Assembly (NCBI GenBank): GCA_002713705.1
Contig: PAUJ01000005.1
Location: forward strand, 9,100 to 25,142
DNA length: 16,043 bases
Direction of reading: 5' to 3'
Origin: Flavobacteriaceae bacterium
GTDB lineage: Bacteria; Bacteroidota; Bacteroidia; Flavobacteriales; Flavobacteriaceae
Part shown: piece by piece, positions 8,233 through 13,922 of the stretch
Layout: every line of letters starts with the position of its first letter
Position numbering within the stretch: position 1 is the first letter of the stretch
Notes under the pieces: model-generated
Told to the model about the DNA's origin: nothing
Databases searched by the model: none
What the model saw: the letters and a program-made list of their open reading frames with translations, nothing else
Translations under genes and position numbers: made by a program

Positions 8233-9169
8233 TAATTTTTAGATAATCTCGCGCGAATATTTCATCTTCTTTAATGGCGATTTTTAGCGCTTCTTTAGAG
8301 TCAAATATTTTTTCTTCTCTAATTTTTTTTATAAAATTTATTCGAATATTCTTATTGTATAAATCATTTTTGTAATCTAAAAAATGAGTTTCAATTGATT
8401 TATGAATACCCCCAAAGGTTGGATTAGTACCGATATTGGTAAGGCCAAAAACCTCTTTTTTAGCTATGACAGATCTTACTAAATAAACACCATTTTTTGG
8501 GATGAGTTTATAATCTTCCTTGATTTTAAAGTTAGCAGTTGGAAACGCTAATGTTTTTCCAATTCCTTTTCCTTTAACTATTTTCCCCGAAAGCATAAAA
8601 GGATATCCAAGATATTGATTGGCGGTTTTCACATCACCTTCCTCTAATGCTTTTCGGATTTTTGTAGAACTAATAGATACATTTTGTAATTGTTGAGCGG
8701 TAATTTCAAAAACTTCAAAATCATAGATGTTACCAAACTCAATTAAATCGTTAATAGTAGCAGTTCTATTTCTTCCAAATTGATGATCGTAACCAATAAT
8801 TATTTTTTTAATATGTAGTTGATTTACCAAAATATCTCTTACAAATTCTAAAGCAGTTAACCTTGAGAACTCTTTTGTGAAAGGATGGATGATTAAATTT
8901 GAAACTCCTGTTTGTTTAATTATTGCTGAACGTTCATTTATAGTATTTATCAATTTTAAGGATGAATTTTTTTGTAAAATCATTCTTGGATGCGGAAAGA
9001 ATGTAAGTAAAATTGATGATAGATTGTCCTTTTTAGCAGTGTTAACTAATTGATTTATAATTGCTTTATGTCCTAAATGTAAACCATCAAAAGTGCCAAT
9101 AGTTATTACAGATGGATTGGTTTTCTTATAGGAAGCTAAAGATTTATATACGTCCATATTATTTTCCAT
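8225..9169 (-). CDS. ribF: Bifunctional riboflavin kinase/FAD synthetase RibF
   Basis: A 314-residue cytoplasmic enzyme that phosphorylates riboflavin to FMN and adenylylates FMN to FAD. The N-terminal nucleotidyltransferase domain (about 1-180) shows the G-T-F-D-G-L-H-L-G-H motif (25-34) and I-S-S-T-K-I-R (166-172). The C-terminal kinase domain (about 185-310) shows G-K-G-I-G-K-T-L-A-F-P-T-A-N (200-213), with P-T-A-N holding the metal-binding Thr, N-I-G-x-N-P-T-F (245-252), and S-I-E260-T-H containing the probable catalytic Glu. The start overlaps the pth end by 11 nt. A second Met four codons in (9157), M-D-V-Y, lies just past the pth stop and could be the true start. The 3' end overlaps the carboxylase-like gene. 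Length and both domains are complete. Confidence 0.97.
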   Translation of the reverse strand: MENNMDVYKSLASYKKTNPSVITIGTFDGLHLGHKAIINQLVNTAKKDNLSSILLTFFPHPRMILQKNSSLKLINTINERSAIIKQTGVSNLIIHPFTKEFSRLTALEFVRDILVNQLHIKKIIIGYDHQFGRNRTATINDLIEFGNIYDFEVFEITAQQLQNVSISSTKIRKALEEGDVKTANQYLGYPFMLSGKIVKGKGIGKTLAFPTANFKIKEDYKLIPKNGVYLVRSVIAKKEVFGLTNIGTNPTFGGIHKSIETHFLDYKNDLYNKNIRINFIKKIREEKIFDSKEALKIAIKEDEIFARDYLKINE

Positions 9170-9725
9170 TAAAGGAATTCATGGTATTTGTTATTCCTGC
9201 CAAACCAAAGGATTTAATGATCTCAGTTGCTTTCTCGATTCTTTCAGGTAATAATTTTTGTTCTTCACCTATCCATTCTCCTAAAACATAATCTACTTGT
9301 TTTCCTTGTGAAAAGGTATCTCCAATTCCAAAACGAAATCGATTGTATTTGCTAGTATTTAAGACTTGTTGAGCGTCCTTTAGGCCATTATGTCCGCCAT
9401 CGCTACCTTTTGTTTTTATTCTAAATGTTCCAAAATCTAAATTTAAATCATCTGTAACAACTAATAAATTCTCTAAGGGAATTTTTTCTTTTTCCAACCA
9501 ATATTTAATGGCTTTACCACTTAAATTCATGAACGTACTAGGTTTTAACAATAAAAATGTCCTGCCTTTTAATTTGTAAACTGTTACATCACCTAGTTTC
9601 TTACTTTCAAAAGTAAGTTCTTCTTTTTCAGCTAAAAAATCTAGAATTTTAAAACCAATATTATGTCTGGTATTTGCATATTTAGGACCAATGTTACCTA
9701 AACCTACAATGAGATATTTTTTCAT
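9159..9725 (-). CDS. pth: Peptidyl-tRNA hydrolase
   Basis: Pth cleaves the ester between peptide and tRNA on prematurely released peptidyl-tRNAs, recycling tRNA. From the chosen Met the protein has 188 residues, the usual family size, and opens M-K-K-Y-L-I-V-G-L-G-N-I-G-x-x-Y-x-x-T-R-H-N-I-G-F, with the catalytic His in T-R-H-N. Also seen are K-P-S-T-F-M-N-x-S-G and G-G-H-N-G-L-K (a substrate-binding His). The reading frame stays open upstream to Met codons at 9791 and 9827. The 9827 ATG lies inside the rplY terminator hairpin and is unlikely to be used. The 9791 start would add 22 residues (M-F-S-I-F-R-E-L-F...) and is possible, because no convincing promoter lies between it and 9725. The end overlaps ribF by 11 nt. 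Confidence 0.95.
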   Translation of the reverse strand: MKKYLIVGLGNIGPKYANTRHNIGFKILDFLAEKEELTFESKKLGDVTVYKLKGRTFLLLKPSTFMNLSGKAIKYWLEKEKIPLENLLVVTDDLNLDFGTFRIKTKGSDGGHNGLKDAQQVLNTSKYNRFRFGIGDTFSQGKQVDYVLGEWIGEEQKLLPERIEKATEIIKSFGLAGITNTMNSFNGK

Positions 9726-9810
9726 GGGATCACCATCAGTTAGATTTCTGTTAGAATTTATTGTAAAGAGTTCTCTAAATATTGAAAACATGTGATAATT
9801 AAACTTTTGT

Positions 9811-9847
9811 AAAAATAAAAAAAGCATCCCAAATAAATAGGATGCTT
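9811..9847 (-). terminator. Rho-independent terminator after rplY
   Basis: On the minus strand an 8-bp perfect stem AAGCATCC/GGATGCTT (arms 9840-9847 and 9822-9829) with a 10-nt loop is followed at once by a U-rich run (TTTTTATTTTT, 9811-9821). It lies 26 nt after the L25 stop codon and before pth. This is the clearest intrinsic terminator in the window, and it separates prs/rplY from pth-ribF. Confidence 0.88.
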
Positions 9848-9872
9848 CTTAAGTATATTTTATAAAAATTTT

Positions 9873-10517
9873 TTATTCAGCAGTTCCTTCTTCAGCAGCT
9901 CCTTCTTTAGCAGTTCCTTCTTCAGTAGCTCCTTCTTCACCCTCTTCATCAGTTTCTTCATCTTCAACAGCAACACGAGAAGTTCTAACTTGACAAACAA
10001 CTCTACTATCATCTTGAAGTATCGTATAGTTATCTCCACTTAAATCTGCTACAGTCAAAATTGCTCCAATTTTCATTTTAGAAATGTCAGCATTTAAGAA
10101 ATCTGGAAGATCTTTAGGCAATGCTTTAACTTTTAACGATCGGTTTACAATTCGTAAGACACCACCATTTTTTACACCAGGAGAATTCCCTGTCATGCGA
10201 ACAGGAATTTCCATACTTACTTCTTTATCATCAAAAATTTGGTAAAAATCGATGTGTAAAATTTGATCTGTTACTGGGTGAAACTGTATGTCTTGTAAGA
10301 TGGCATCAATTTTAGAACCATCTTTTAAAGCAATTACCACTGTGTGTACATCTGGAGTGTAAACTAAGTTTTTAAATGCCATAATTTCTGCTGAAAAGTG
10401 AATGGCTTTATCTCCTCCGTATACTACGCAAGGAACCTGACCAGCATTACGTAGAGCTTTAGTAGCTACTTTACCTACGCTTTCTCTTTGAGATCCGTTG
10501 ATTGTAATTGATTTCAT
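9873..10517 (-). CDS. rplY: Large ribosomal subunit protein L25 / general stress protein Ctc
   Basis: A 214-residue two-domain L25 (Ctc/TL5 type), the 5S rRNA-binding protein of the 50S subunit. Residues about 1-90 form the L25 domain (opening M-K-S-I-T-I-N-G-S-Q-R, with R-x-x-G-Q-V-P-C-V-V-Y-G-G at 23-35 and a H-x-D-F-Y-Q strand at 88-93). Residues about 95-180 form the TL5 C-terminal beta domain (G-x-x-x-G-V-K-N-G-G-V-L at 110-121). The last ~30 residues are a very acidic, low-complexity tail ending in five-residue repeats E-G-[TA]-[TA]-[EK]. The tail is not needed for the known fold and probably is disordered. The gene lies 189 nt after prs and has its own promoter-like element and a strong terminator. 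Confidence 0.96.
   Translation of the reverse strand: MKSITINGSQRESVGKVATKALRNAGQVPCVVYGGDKAIHFSAEIMAFKNLVYTPDVHTVVIALKDGSKIDAILQDIQFHPVTDQILHIDFYQIFDDKEVSMEIPVRMTGNSPGVKNGGVLRIVNRSLKVKALPKDLPDFLNADISKMKIGAILTVADLSGDNYTILQDDSRVVCQVRTSRVAVEDEETDEEGEEGATEEGTAKEGAAEEGTAE
9876..9935 (-). repeat. Four tandem 15-bp repeats encoding the L25 acidic tail
   Basis: Four consecutive 15-bp units differ at only a few positions (units at 9876-9890, 9891-9905, 9906-9920, 9921-9935; plus-strand form TTCAGCAGTTCCTTC). A fifth, diverged unit may follow at 9936-9950. On the coding strand they give E-G-A-T-E, E-G-T-A-K, E-G-A-A-E, E-G-T-A-E. Because the unit is five codons, copy-number change keeps the reading frame and only alters tail length. 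Confidence 0.85.
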
Positions 10518-10571
10518 TTTTTTGTTTTATGTTTAAAATTTAAATTGCCCACTATTTTGTGAAAGCGGGTG

Positions 10572-10579
10572 CAAAGATG
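10572..10579 (-). promoter_or_regulatory. Candidate -7 element for rplY
   Basis: The minus strand reads GCATCTTTGCACC; CATCTTTG matches TAnnTTTG at all positions except the first and has the TCTTTGCA context often seen in Bacteroidota promoters. It lies 54 nt before the rplY ATG. No clear TTG at about -33 is visible. Confidence 0.45.
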
Positions 10580-10652
10580 CGTTTTTTTTCTGAATAGAGA
10601 AAAGAAATAAGTGCTCTTTTTTTAGTCAAATTATGCTACATAACTTCAAAAT

Positions 10653-10673
10653 AGATTTTCTTTTACAAAATCT
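10653..10673 (-). terminator. Weak hairpin after prs
   Basis: A 7-bp AT-only-flanked stem AGATTTT/AAAATCT with a 7-nt loop lies 33 nt after the prs stop. A competing outer pairing ATAGATT/AATCTAT (10651-10657 and 10680-10686) overlaps it. Only a short T-rich stretch (ATTTTG) follows on the minus strand, so termination here is doubtful, and prs and rplY may be partly cotranscribed. Confidence 0.25.
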
Positions 10674-10706
10674 TAGTTTAATCTATGCTTACTGGTTTTC
10701 TGAAGA

Positions 10707-11648
10707 TTACATTAAGAAATTTGTGCTAATTGATTTATTAGAAGTAACACTAATCATTACTTCTGCAAAAAGTTTCGCACAACTTAATACCCTCACTTTA
10801 GGACTATTAATTTTTGAAGGAATAGAATCAGTTACGATTAACTCTTCTAATTTAGAATTTTCTATTTTTTCGTAGGCATTACCAGACAATATAGCATGTG
10901 TACAAATAGCTCTTACACTTAAAGCGCCTCTTTGAATCATTAAATCGGCTGCTTTTGTTAGCGTACCTGCAGTATCAACCATGTCATCTACTAATACTAC
11001 ATTTTTTCCTTCTACATTGCCAATAAGCTCCATGTGTGAAATTACATTCGCTTTTTCACGTTGCTTATAGCAAATTACCACATCACTTTTTAAGAATTTT
11101 GAATACGCATAAGCTCGTTTAGATCCTCCCATATCTGGAGAAGCAATAGATAAATTATTTAAGTTTAAAGACATCAAATAAGGTAAAAATATAGTTGAGG
11201 CAAAAAGATGATCAACAGGTTTTTCGAAAAAACCTTGAATTTGATCTGCATGTAAATCCATAGTGATCACTCTAGTTGCTCCTGCTGTTTCAAGCATTTT
11301 AGCTACTAATTTAGCGGCAATTGGTACACGAGGTTTGTCTTTTCTATCTTGCCTTGCCCAACCAAAATAAGGTAAAACTGCAGCAATATGTTTAGCTGAA
11401 GAACGCTTTGCAGCATCTAACATCAATAACATTTCCATTAAATGATCACTATTAGGATGTGTAGAGCCTACAATAAAAACTCTACTTCCTCTAACTGATT
11501 CTTCAAATGATGGTTGAAATTCCCCATCACTATACTCAGAAGTAATAACGTTCCCAAGAGGTATTCCGTAATGTTTAGCAATACTTTCGGCAAGTTTTTT
11601 ACTTTGTTTACAAGCAAAAATTTTAGATTCAGGAATATAAATGTCCAT
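10707..11648 (-). CDS. prs: Ribose-phosphate pyrophosphokinase (PRPP synthetase)
   Basis: A 313-residue class I PRPP synthetase that transfers pyrophosphate from ATP to ribose 5-phosphate, giving PRPP for purine, pyrimidine, His, Trp and NAD synthesis. Visible elements are the N-terminal strand and S-D-G-E-F (40-44), F-G-W-A-R-Q-D-R-K (95-103) for ATP binding, the metal-binding D-L-H-A-D-Q (131-136), the flexible catalytic loop C-Y-K-Q-R-E-K-A-N (193-201), and the PRPP loop V-L-V-D-D-M-V-D-T-A-G-T (218-229). The C-terminus S-T-N-F-L-M is slightly diverged but length is normal. The start is supported by a good promoter 25 nt upstream. It diverges from tRNA-Leu and leads toward rplY. Confidence 0.97.
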   Translation of the reverse strand: MDIYIPESKIFACKQSKKLAESIAKHYGIPLGNVITSEYSDGEFQPSFEESVRGSRVFIVGSTHPNSDHLMEMLLMLDAAKRSSAKHIAAVLPYFGWARQDRKDKPRVPIAAKLVAKMLETAGATRVITMDLHADQIQGFFEKPVDHLFASTIFLPYLMSLNLNNLSIASPDMGGSKRAYAYSKFLKSDVVICYKQREKANVISHMELIGNVEGKNVVLVDDMVDTAGTLTKAADLMIQRGALSVRAICTHAILSGNAYEKIENSKLEELIVTDSIPSKINSPKVRVLSCAKLFAEVMISVTSNKSISTNFLM

Positions 11649-11673
11649 TTAATTAGAATTTGTTGGTTATTAG

Positions 11674-11681
11674 CAAATGTA
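11674..11681 (-). promoter_or_regulatory. prs promoter, -7 element
   Basis: The minus strand has TACATTTG, a perfect match to the Bacteroidota -7 consensus TAnnTTTG, 25 nt before the prs ATG. A TTTTTTGG run on the same strand, with TTG at 11703-11705, lies 21 nt further upstream and suits the -33 element. Confidence 0.65.
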
Positions 11682-11747
11682 AAATGAATCCTTACAAGTA
11701 ACCAAAAAATGAAGAGGTTAATTATTAATACTTATTAATTAAATGTT

Positions 11748-11755
11748 TATTTTTG
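11748..11755 (+). promoter_or_regulatory. tRNA-Leu promoter, -7 element
   Basis: TATTTTTG matches TAnnTTTG exactly and ends 10 nt before the mature 5' end of tRNA-Leu, leaving a very short 5' leader for RNase P to remove. The -33 region is AT-rich without a clear TTG. Confidence 0.6.
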
Positions 11756-11765
11756 TACTCTTGAT

Positions 11766-11847
11766 GCTCAAGTGGTGGAATTGGTAGACACGTTGGATTC
11801 AAAATCCAATGCTTCACGGCGTGCGGGTTCGATTCCCGCCTTGAGTA
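11766..11847 (+). tRNA. tRNA-Leu (anticodon CAA)
   Basis: A complete class II tRNA of 82 nt. The acceptor arms GCTCAAG (11766-11772) and CTTGAGT (11840-11846) pair over 7 bp with a G-U first pair. The D-arm carries the usual TGGTGGAATTGGTAGACAC pattern of tRNA-Leu. The anticodon stem TTGGA/TCCAA encloses the loop TTCAAAA, giving anticodon CAA (reads UUG). An extended variable arm follows. The T-arm is GCGGG-TTCGATT-CCCGC (11823-11839). The discriminator base is A11847, as LeuRS requires. The following bases are CAA, so the 3' CCA is not encoded and must be added. Confidence 0.97.
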
Positions 11848-11848
11848 C

Positions 11849-11897
11849 AAAGCGAGAATCTGTAGGTTTTTGACCTCTTTTTCTCGCTTTTATTTTA
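11849..11897 (+). terminator. Intrinsic terminator of tRNA-Leu
   Basis: A perfect 10-bp stem AAAGCGAGAA (11849-11858) / TTCTCGCTTT (11881-11890) begins one base after the mature tRNA 3' end. It has a small inner AGGT/ACCT stem in its loop and is followed by TATTTTAT. It closes a single-gene tRNA transcription unit. Confidence 0.8.
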
Positions 11898-12130
11898 TCT
11901 CTGTTCCCGGTTAACATTGACATTAATAAGTTTTACTTAGGAACTCGATAACTTTTTTTATTTTAAAATAAGGTTTAGGCCTAGTCATGATTCGTCAGCA
12001 TTCCATAAATCTTTTTTATTTATATTTAATAAACGTACCAAAAATATAAAAAGAACTCAATAAATAAAATCTCTAAAATTTAGGCAGAAATGTTTATATC
12101 ATTTTTTTCGTCGATTTGATAAATTGAACT
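11898..12130. other. Non-coding AT-rich interval with short palindromes
   Basis: Between the tRNA terminator and the permease promoter I find no credible ORF or RNA gene. Two perfect palindromes lie 4 bp apart: the 14-bp TTATTTTAAAATAA (11958-11971) and the 8-bp TAGGCCTA (11976-11983). They could be protein-binding sites or chance in AT-rich DNA. No direct repeat of the tRNA 3' end is seen, so there is no sign of an attachment site. Confidence 0.4.
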
Positions 12131-12138
12131 TAGCTTTG
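12131..12138 (+). promoter_or_regulatory. -7 element of the TSUP permease gene
   Basis: TAGCTTTG matches TAnnTTTG exactly and is followed by C. It ends 4 nt before the ATG at 12143, so transcription would be expected to begin at or next to the start codon. A possible TTTG lies at 12115-12118 but is closer than the usual -33 spacing. Confidence 0.5.
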
Positions 12139-12142
12139 CTAA

Positions 12143-12895
12143 ATGGAAGAATGGTATCATTATGTTCTTTTAATTGTTGTTGGTTTCGCTGTGGGGTTTA
12201 TAAATACCGTTGCTGGTGGAGGCACATTACTGTCCTTACCAGTCCTTATTTTTTTAGGTTTGCCTCCCAATGTGGCTAATGGAACTAATCGGGTTGCGAT
12301 TCTTATTCAAACTGCATTTGCCACAGCAGGATTCAAAAGTAAAGGTGTAACAACTTTTCCATTTAATACATATTTGGGAGTTTCGGCCTTACTAGGAGCT
12401 ATTATTGGAGCTAGTATAGCAGTCGATATAGATGGCGCAGTTTTCAATAAAATACTAGCTGTAATCATGATTGCAGTTATTTTAATAATCGTTTTTAAGC
12501 CAAAAATTAATCTTAAGGATGTGCATGAACGCATTACAGGTAAATATTTATGGTTAGGGATGCTTACTTTTTTCTTTTTCGGAATTTATGGCGGATTTAT
12601 AAATGCCGGACTTGGCTTTATTATTATTTTATTTCTGCATTTCTTTAATCACATGTCTTTAGTGAGGGCTAACGCTACCAAAGTCGCTGTTGTATGTATC
12701 TATACGTTATCGGCATTGGTTGTTTTTATATTGAATGACAAAGTAAATTGGGCTGTCGGTTTTGTACTTGCAATTGGAAATGCTACAGGAGCATGGATTG
12801 CCAGTAGAGTATCGGTTAATAAGGGAGATGGTTTTATCAAAACCTTTCTTCTTGTGGTCGTTGGAATTATGGCGATTAAACTTTGGTTCTTCTGA
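12143..12895 (+). CDS. TSUP-family permease (TauE/SafE family)
   Basis: A 250-residue inner-membrane protein with about eight hydrophobic segments and the internal duplication typical of the TauE/SafE (TSUP) family. The first half carries G-F-I-N-T-V-A-G-G-G-T-L-L-S-L-P (18-33) followed by A-N-G-T-N-R (45-50). The second half carries the matching G-G-F-I-N-A-G-L-G-F (150-159) with R-A-N-A-T-K (175-180). Family members move sulfite, sulfoacetate, sulfolactate or other small organic anions, and substrate cannot be told from sequence. It is the only protein gene on the plus strand and has no operon partner. It converges on the 74-aa gene across 53 bp. The start is fixed by the conserved N-terminal M-E-E-W-x-x-Y and a promoter immediately upstream. 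Confidence 0.9.
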   Translation: MEEWYHYVLLIVVGFAVGFINTVAGGGTLLSLPVLIFLGLPPNVANGTNRVAILIQTAFATAGFKSKGVTTFPFNTYLGVSALLGAIIGASIAVDIDGAVFNKILAVIMIAVILIIVFKPKINLKDVHERITGKYLWLGMLTFFFFGIYGGFINAGLGFIIILFLHFFNHMSLVRANATKVAVVCIYTLSALVVFILNDKVNWAVGFVLAIGNATGAWIASRVSVNKGDGFIKTFLLVVVGIMAIKLWFF

Positions 12896-12948
12896 GCCTA
12901 AGAGATTATTTTAAGATATTAAGAAAAAATTCTTACTAGTAATTTGGT

Positions 12949-13173
12949 TCATTCTATAATTTCGTAGTCAATACTTAGTTTTCGCAAAGCTCTTAAAGTA
13001 GAACCAGCGTTTTTATCTTTCATTTCAATCTCTACTGGATCTCCTTCTAAGAGTATATCTGTAAATTCATTTGACAAGGATTCACTAATGTTAGATGAAA
13101 TTTCTACAATACATTTAGCTATGGCTCTTCTATCTGGTCTTTGAGCATCACAAGACAATAAATTTAACTTCAT
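12949..13173 (-). CDS. Small protein of unknown function, possible L7/L12 C-terminal-domain-like fold
   Basis: A 74-residue soluble protein with no signal peptide or membrane segment. I do not recognise it as a named family. Predicted order is strand (L-N-L-L-S-C, 3-8), helices over about 15-44, strand (V-E-I-E-M, about 47-51), helix (A-G-S-T-L-R-A-L-R-K-L), strand (D-Y-E-I-I). This order and the spacing of I-V-E-I-S...L-L-E-G-D-P...L-R-K-L-x-x-D-Y-E-I resemble the C-terminal domain of ribosomal L7/L12 (V-V-R-E-I-T...L-V-E-G-x-P...L-E-E-A-G-A-x-V-E). The likeness is by eye only. It starts 67 nt after the DUF2490 gene on the same strand and converges with the permease gene. Cys8 and Cys21 are its only cysteines. 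The normal composition suggests a real gene. Confidence 0.65.
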   Translation of the reverse strand: MKLNLLSCDAQRPDRRAIAKCIVEISSNISESLSNEFTDILLEGDPVEIEMKDKNAGSTLRALRKLSIDYEIIE

Positions 13174-13240
13174 AATGATGATAATTTATTTCTGCAATAT
13201 ACTAGAGTTATGTCAAGTCTTAATTATAACTATACCTTTA

Positions 13241-13903
13241 TTAAAAATTCACAAAAGTTATGATGTTTAATTGGTCGCGACTATATTTTTCAAAAAACTG
13301 GTTCATATAGCCTACTTCAAGTTTTATGTTTTTATTGATGCGATATCCAATTCCTCCATACAGTCTATTTCTATCAAAGACTGCCGGTTCTGTATTTAGA
13401 AATATCTCATTGTAAGCAGAAAAATATAACTTGTTGTTTTCTTTTTTAGTTAAAGGAATGTTTAATGCTAAGAAATAACGTAGGCGCATTTTAAAATCAC
13501 TTTGAACAAAGCGTTGTTCAAAACGATATCGATGGTTTAGGCTAACAATTCCAATTTTTTGTTTGGATGTGAATTGTTGAAATATCCGGTGTTCGTTAAC
13601 CGAAACTTTATCGGTATTATTATCTAAATAATTTTCAGATAAAATATAGCCATAACCAAGCAGCACGTTATTCTTGCTTTCATTAAATGTATAGCCCAAA
13701 CCTACTCGTAACAATAGTTGTTCTAAATCTCCAATAGCATTATAATTTCTGTATTGTACTTCATTATGCAGGTTCCACTTATGACTCAGCTTTTTATTAC
13801 CTATATAAATAAGCCAATTTCCAAATTCACTATCTTGACTTTGTGCAGAAATAGGCAGTATTAATCCTAGAATTAATATTGCAATCTTTATTTTATTTTT
13901 CAT
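13241..13903 (-). CDS. DUF2490 domain-containing outer-membrane protein
   Basis: A 220-residue protein with a Sec signal peptide (M-K-N-K-I-K-I, hydrophobic core about 7-18, probable cleavage after S-A20). The mature part consists of short alternating strands rich in Tyr, Asn and Arg, such as H-N-E-V-Q-Y-R-N-Y, V-G-L-G-Y-T-F and G-G-I-G-Y-R-I-N-K-N-I-K-L-E-V-G-Y, and it ends in Phe (I-T-F-V-N-F), as outer-membrane beta-barrels do. The opening W-L-I-Y-I-G-N-K-K-L and Q-Y-R-N-Y pattern is that of DUF2490, found widely in Bacteroidota and without known function. It lies 19 nt after the AAA+ gene and may be transcribed with it, although the two act in different compartments. Confidence 0.84.
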   Translation of the reverse strand: MKNKIKIAILILGLILPISAQSQDSEFGNWLIYIGNKKLSHKWNLHNEVQYRNYNAIGDLEQLLLRVGLGYTFNESKNNVLLGYGYILSENYLDNNTDKVSVNEHRIFQQFTSKQKIGIVSLNHRYRFEQRFVQSDFKMRLRYFLALNIPLTKKENNKLYFSAYNEIFLNTEPAVFDRNRLYGGIGYRINKNIKLEVGYMNQFFEKYSRDQLNIITFVNF

Positions 13904-13922
13904 TTTATTATGATTTTTCTAG

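Noticed and set aside
9726..9827. A 34-codon N-terminal extension of Pth starting at 9827 as the real start.
   Set aside because: That ATG lies within the rplY terminator stem, and the family begins at the M-K-K-Y-L-I-V-G-L-G motif. The 9791 start is kept as an alternative.
10633..10875. Plus-strand 80-codon ORF in the prs/rplY gap and the prs 3' end.
   Set aside because: More than half is antisense to prs; there is no promoter or family resemblance.
11840..11900. tRNA-Leu 3' end as an integration (att) site for a mobile element.
   Set aside because: No direct repeat of the tRNA end, no integrase and no compositional shift are seen nearby.
4738..12895. A sulfur-metabolism link between the sulfurtransferase and the TauE/SafE permease.
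   Set aside because: They are about 6.5 kb apart, on opposite strands and in separate transcription units, and the permease substrate is unknown.
12920..12935. 6-bp hairpin TAAGAA/TTCTTA between the convergent permease and 74-aa genes as a bidirectional terminator.
   Set aside because: AT-only apart from one G-C pair, with a 4-nt loop and no T-tract on either side; too weak to call.
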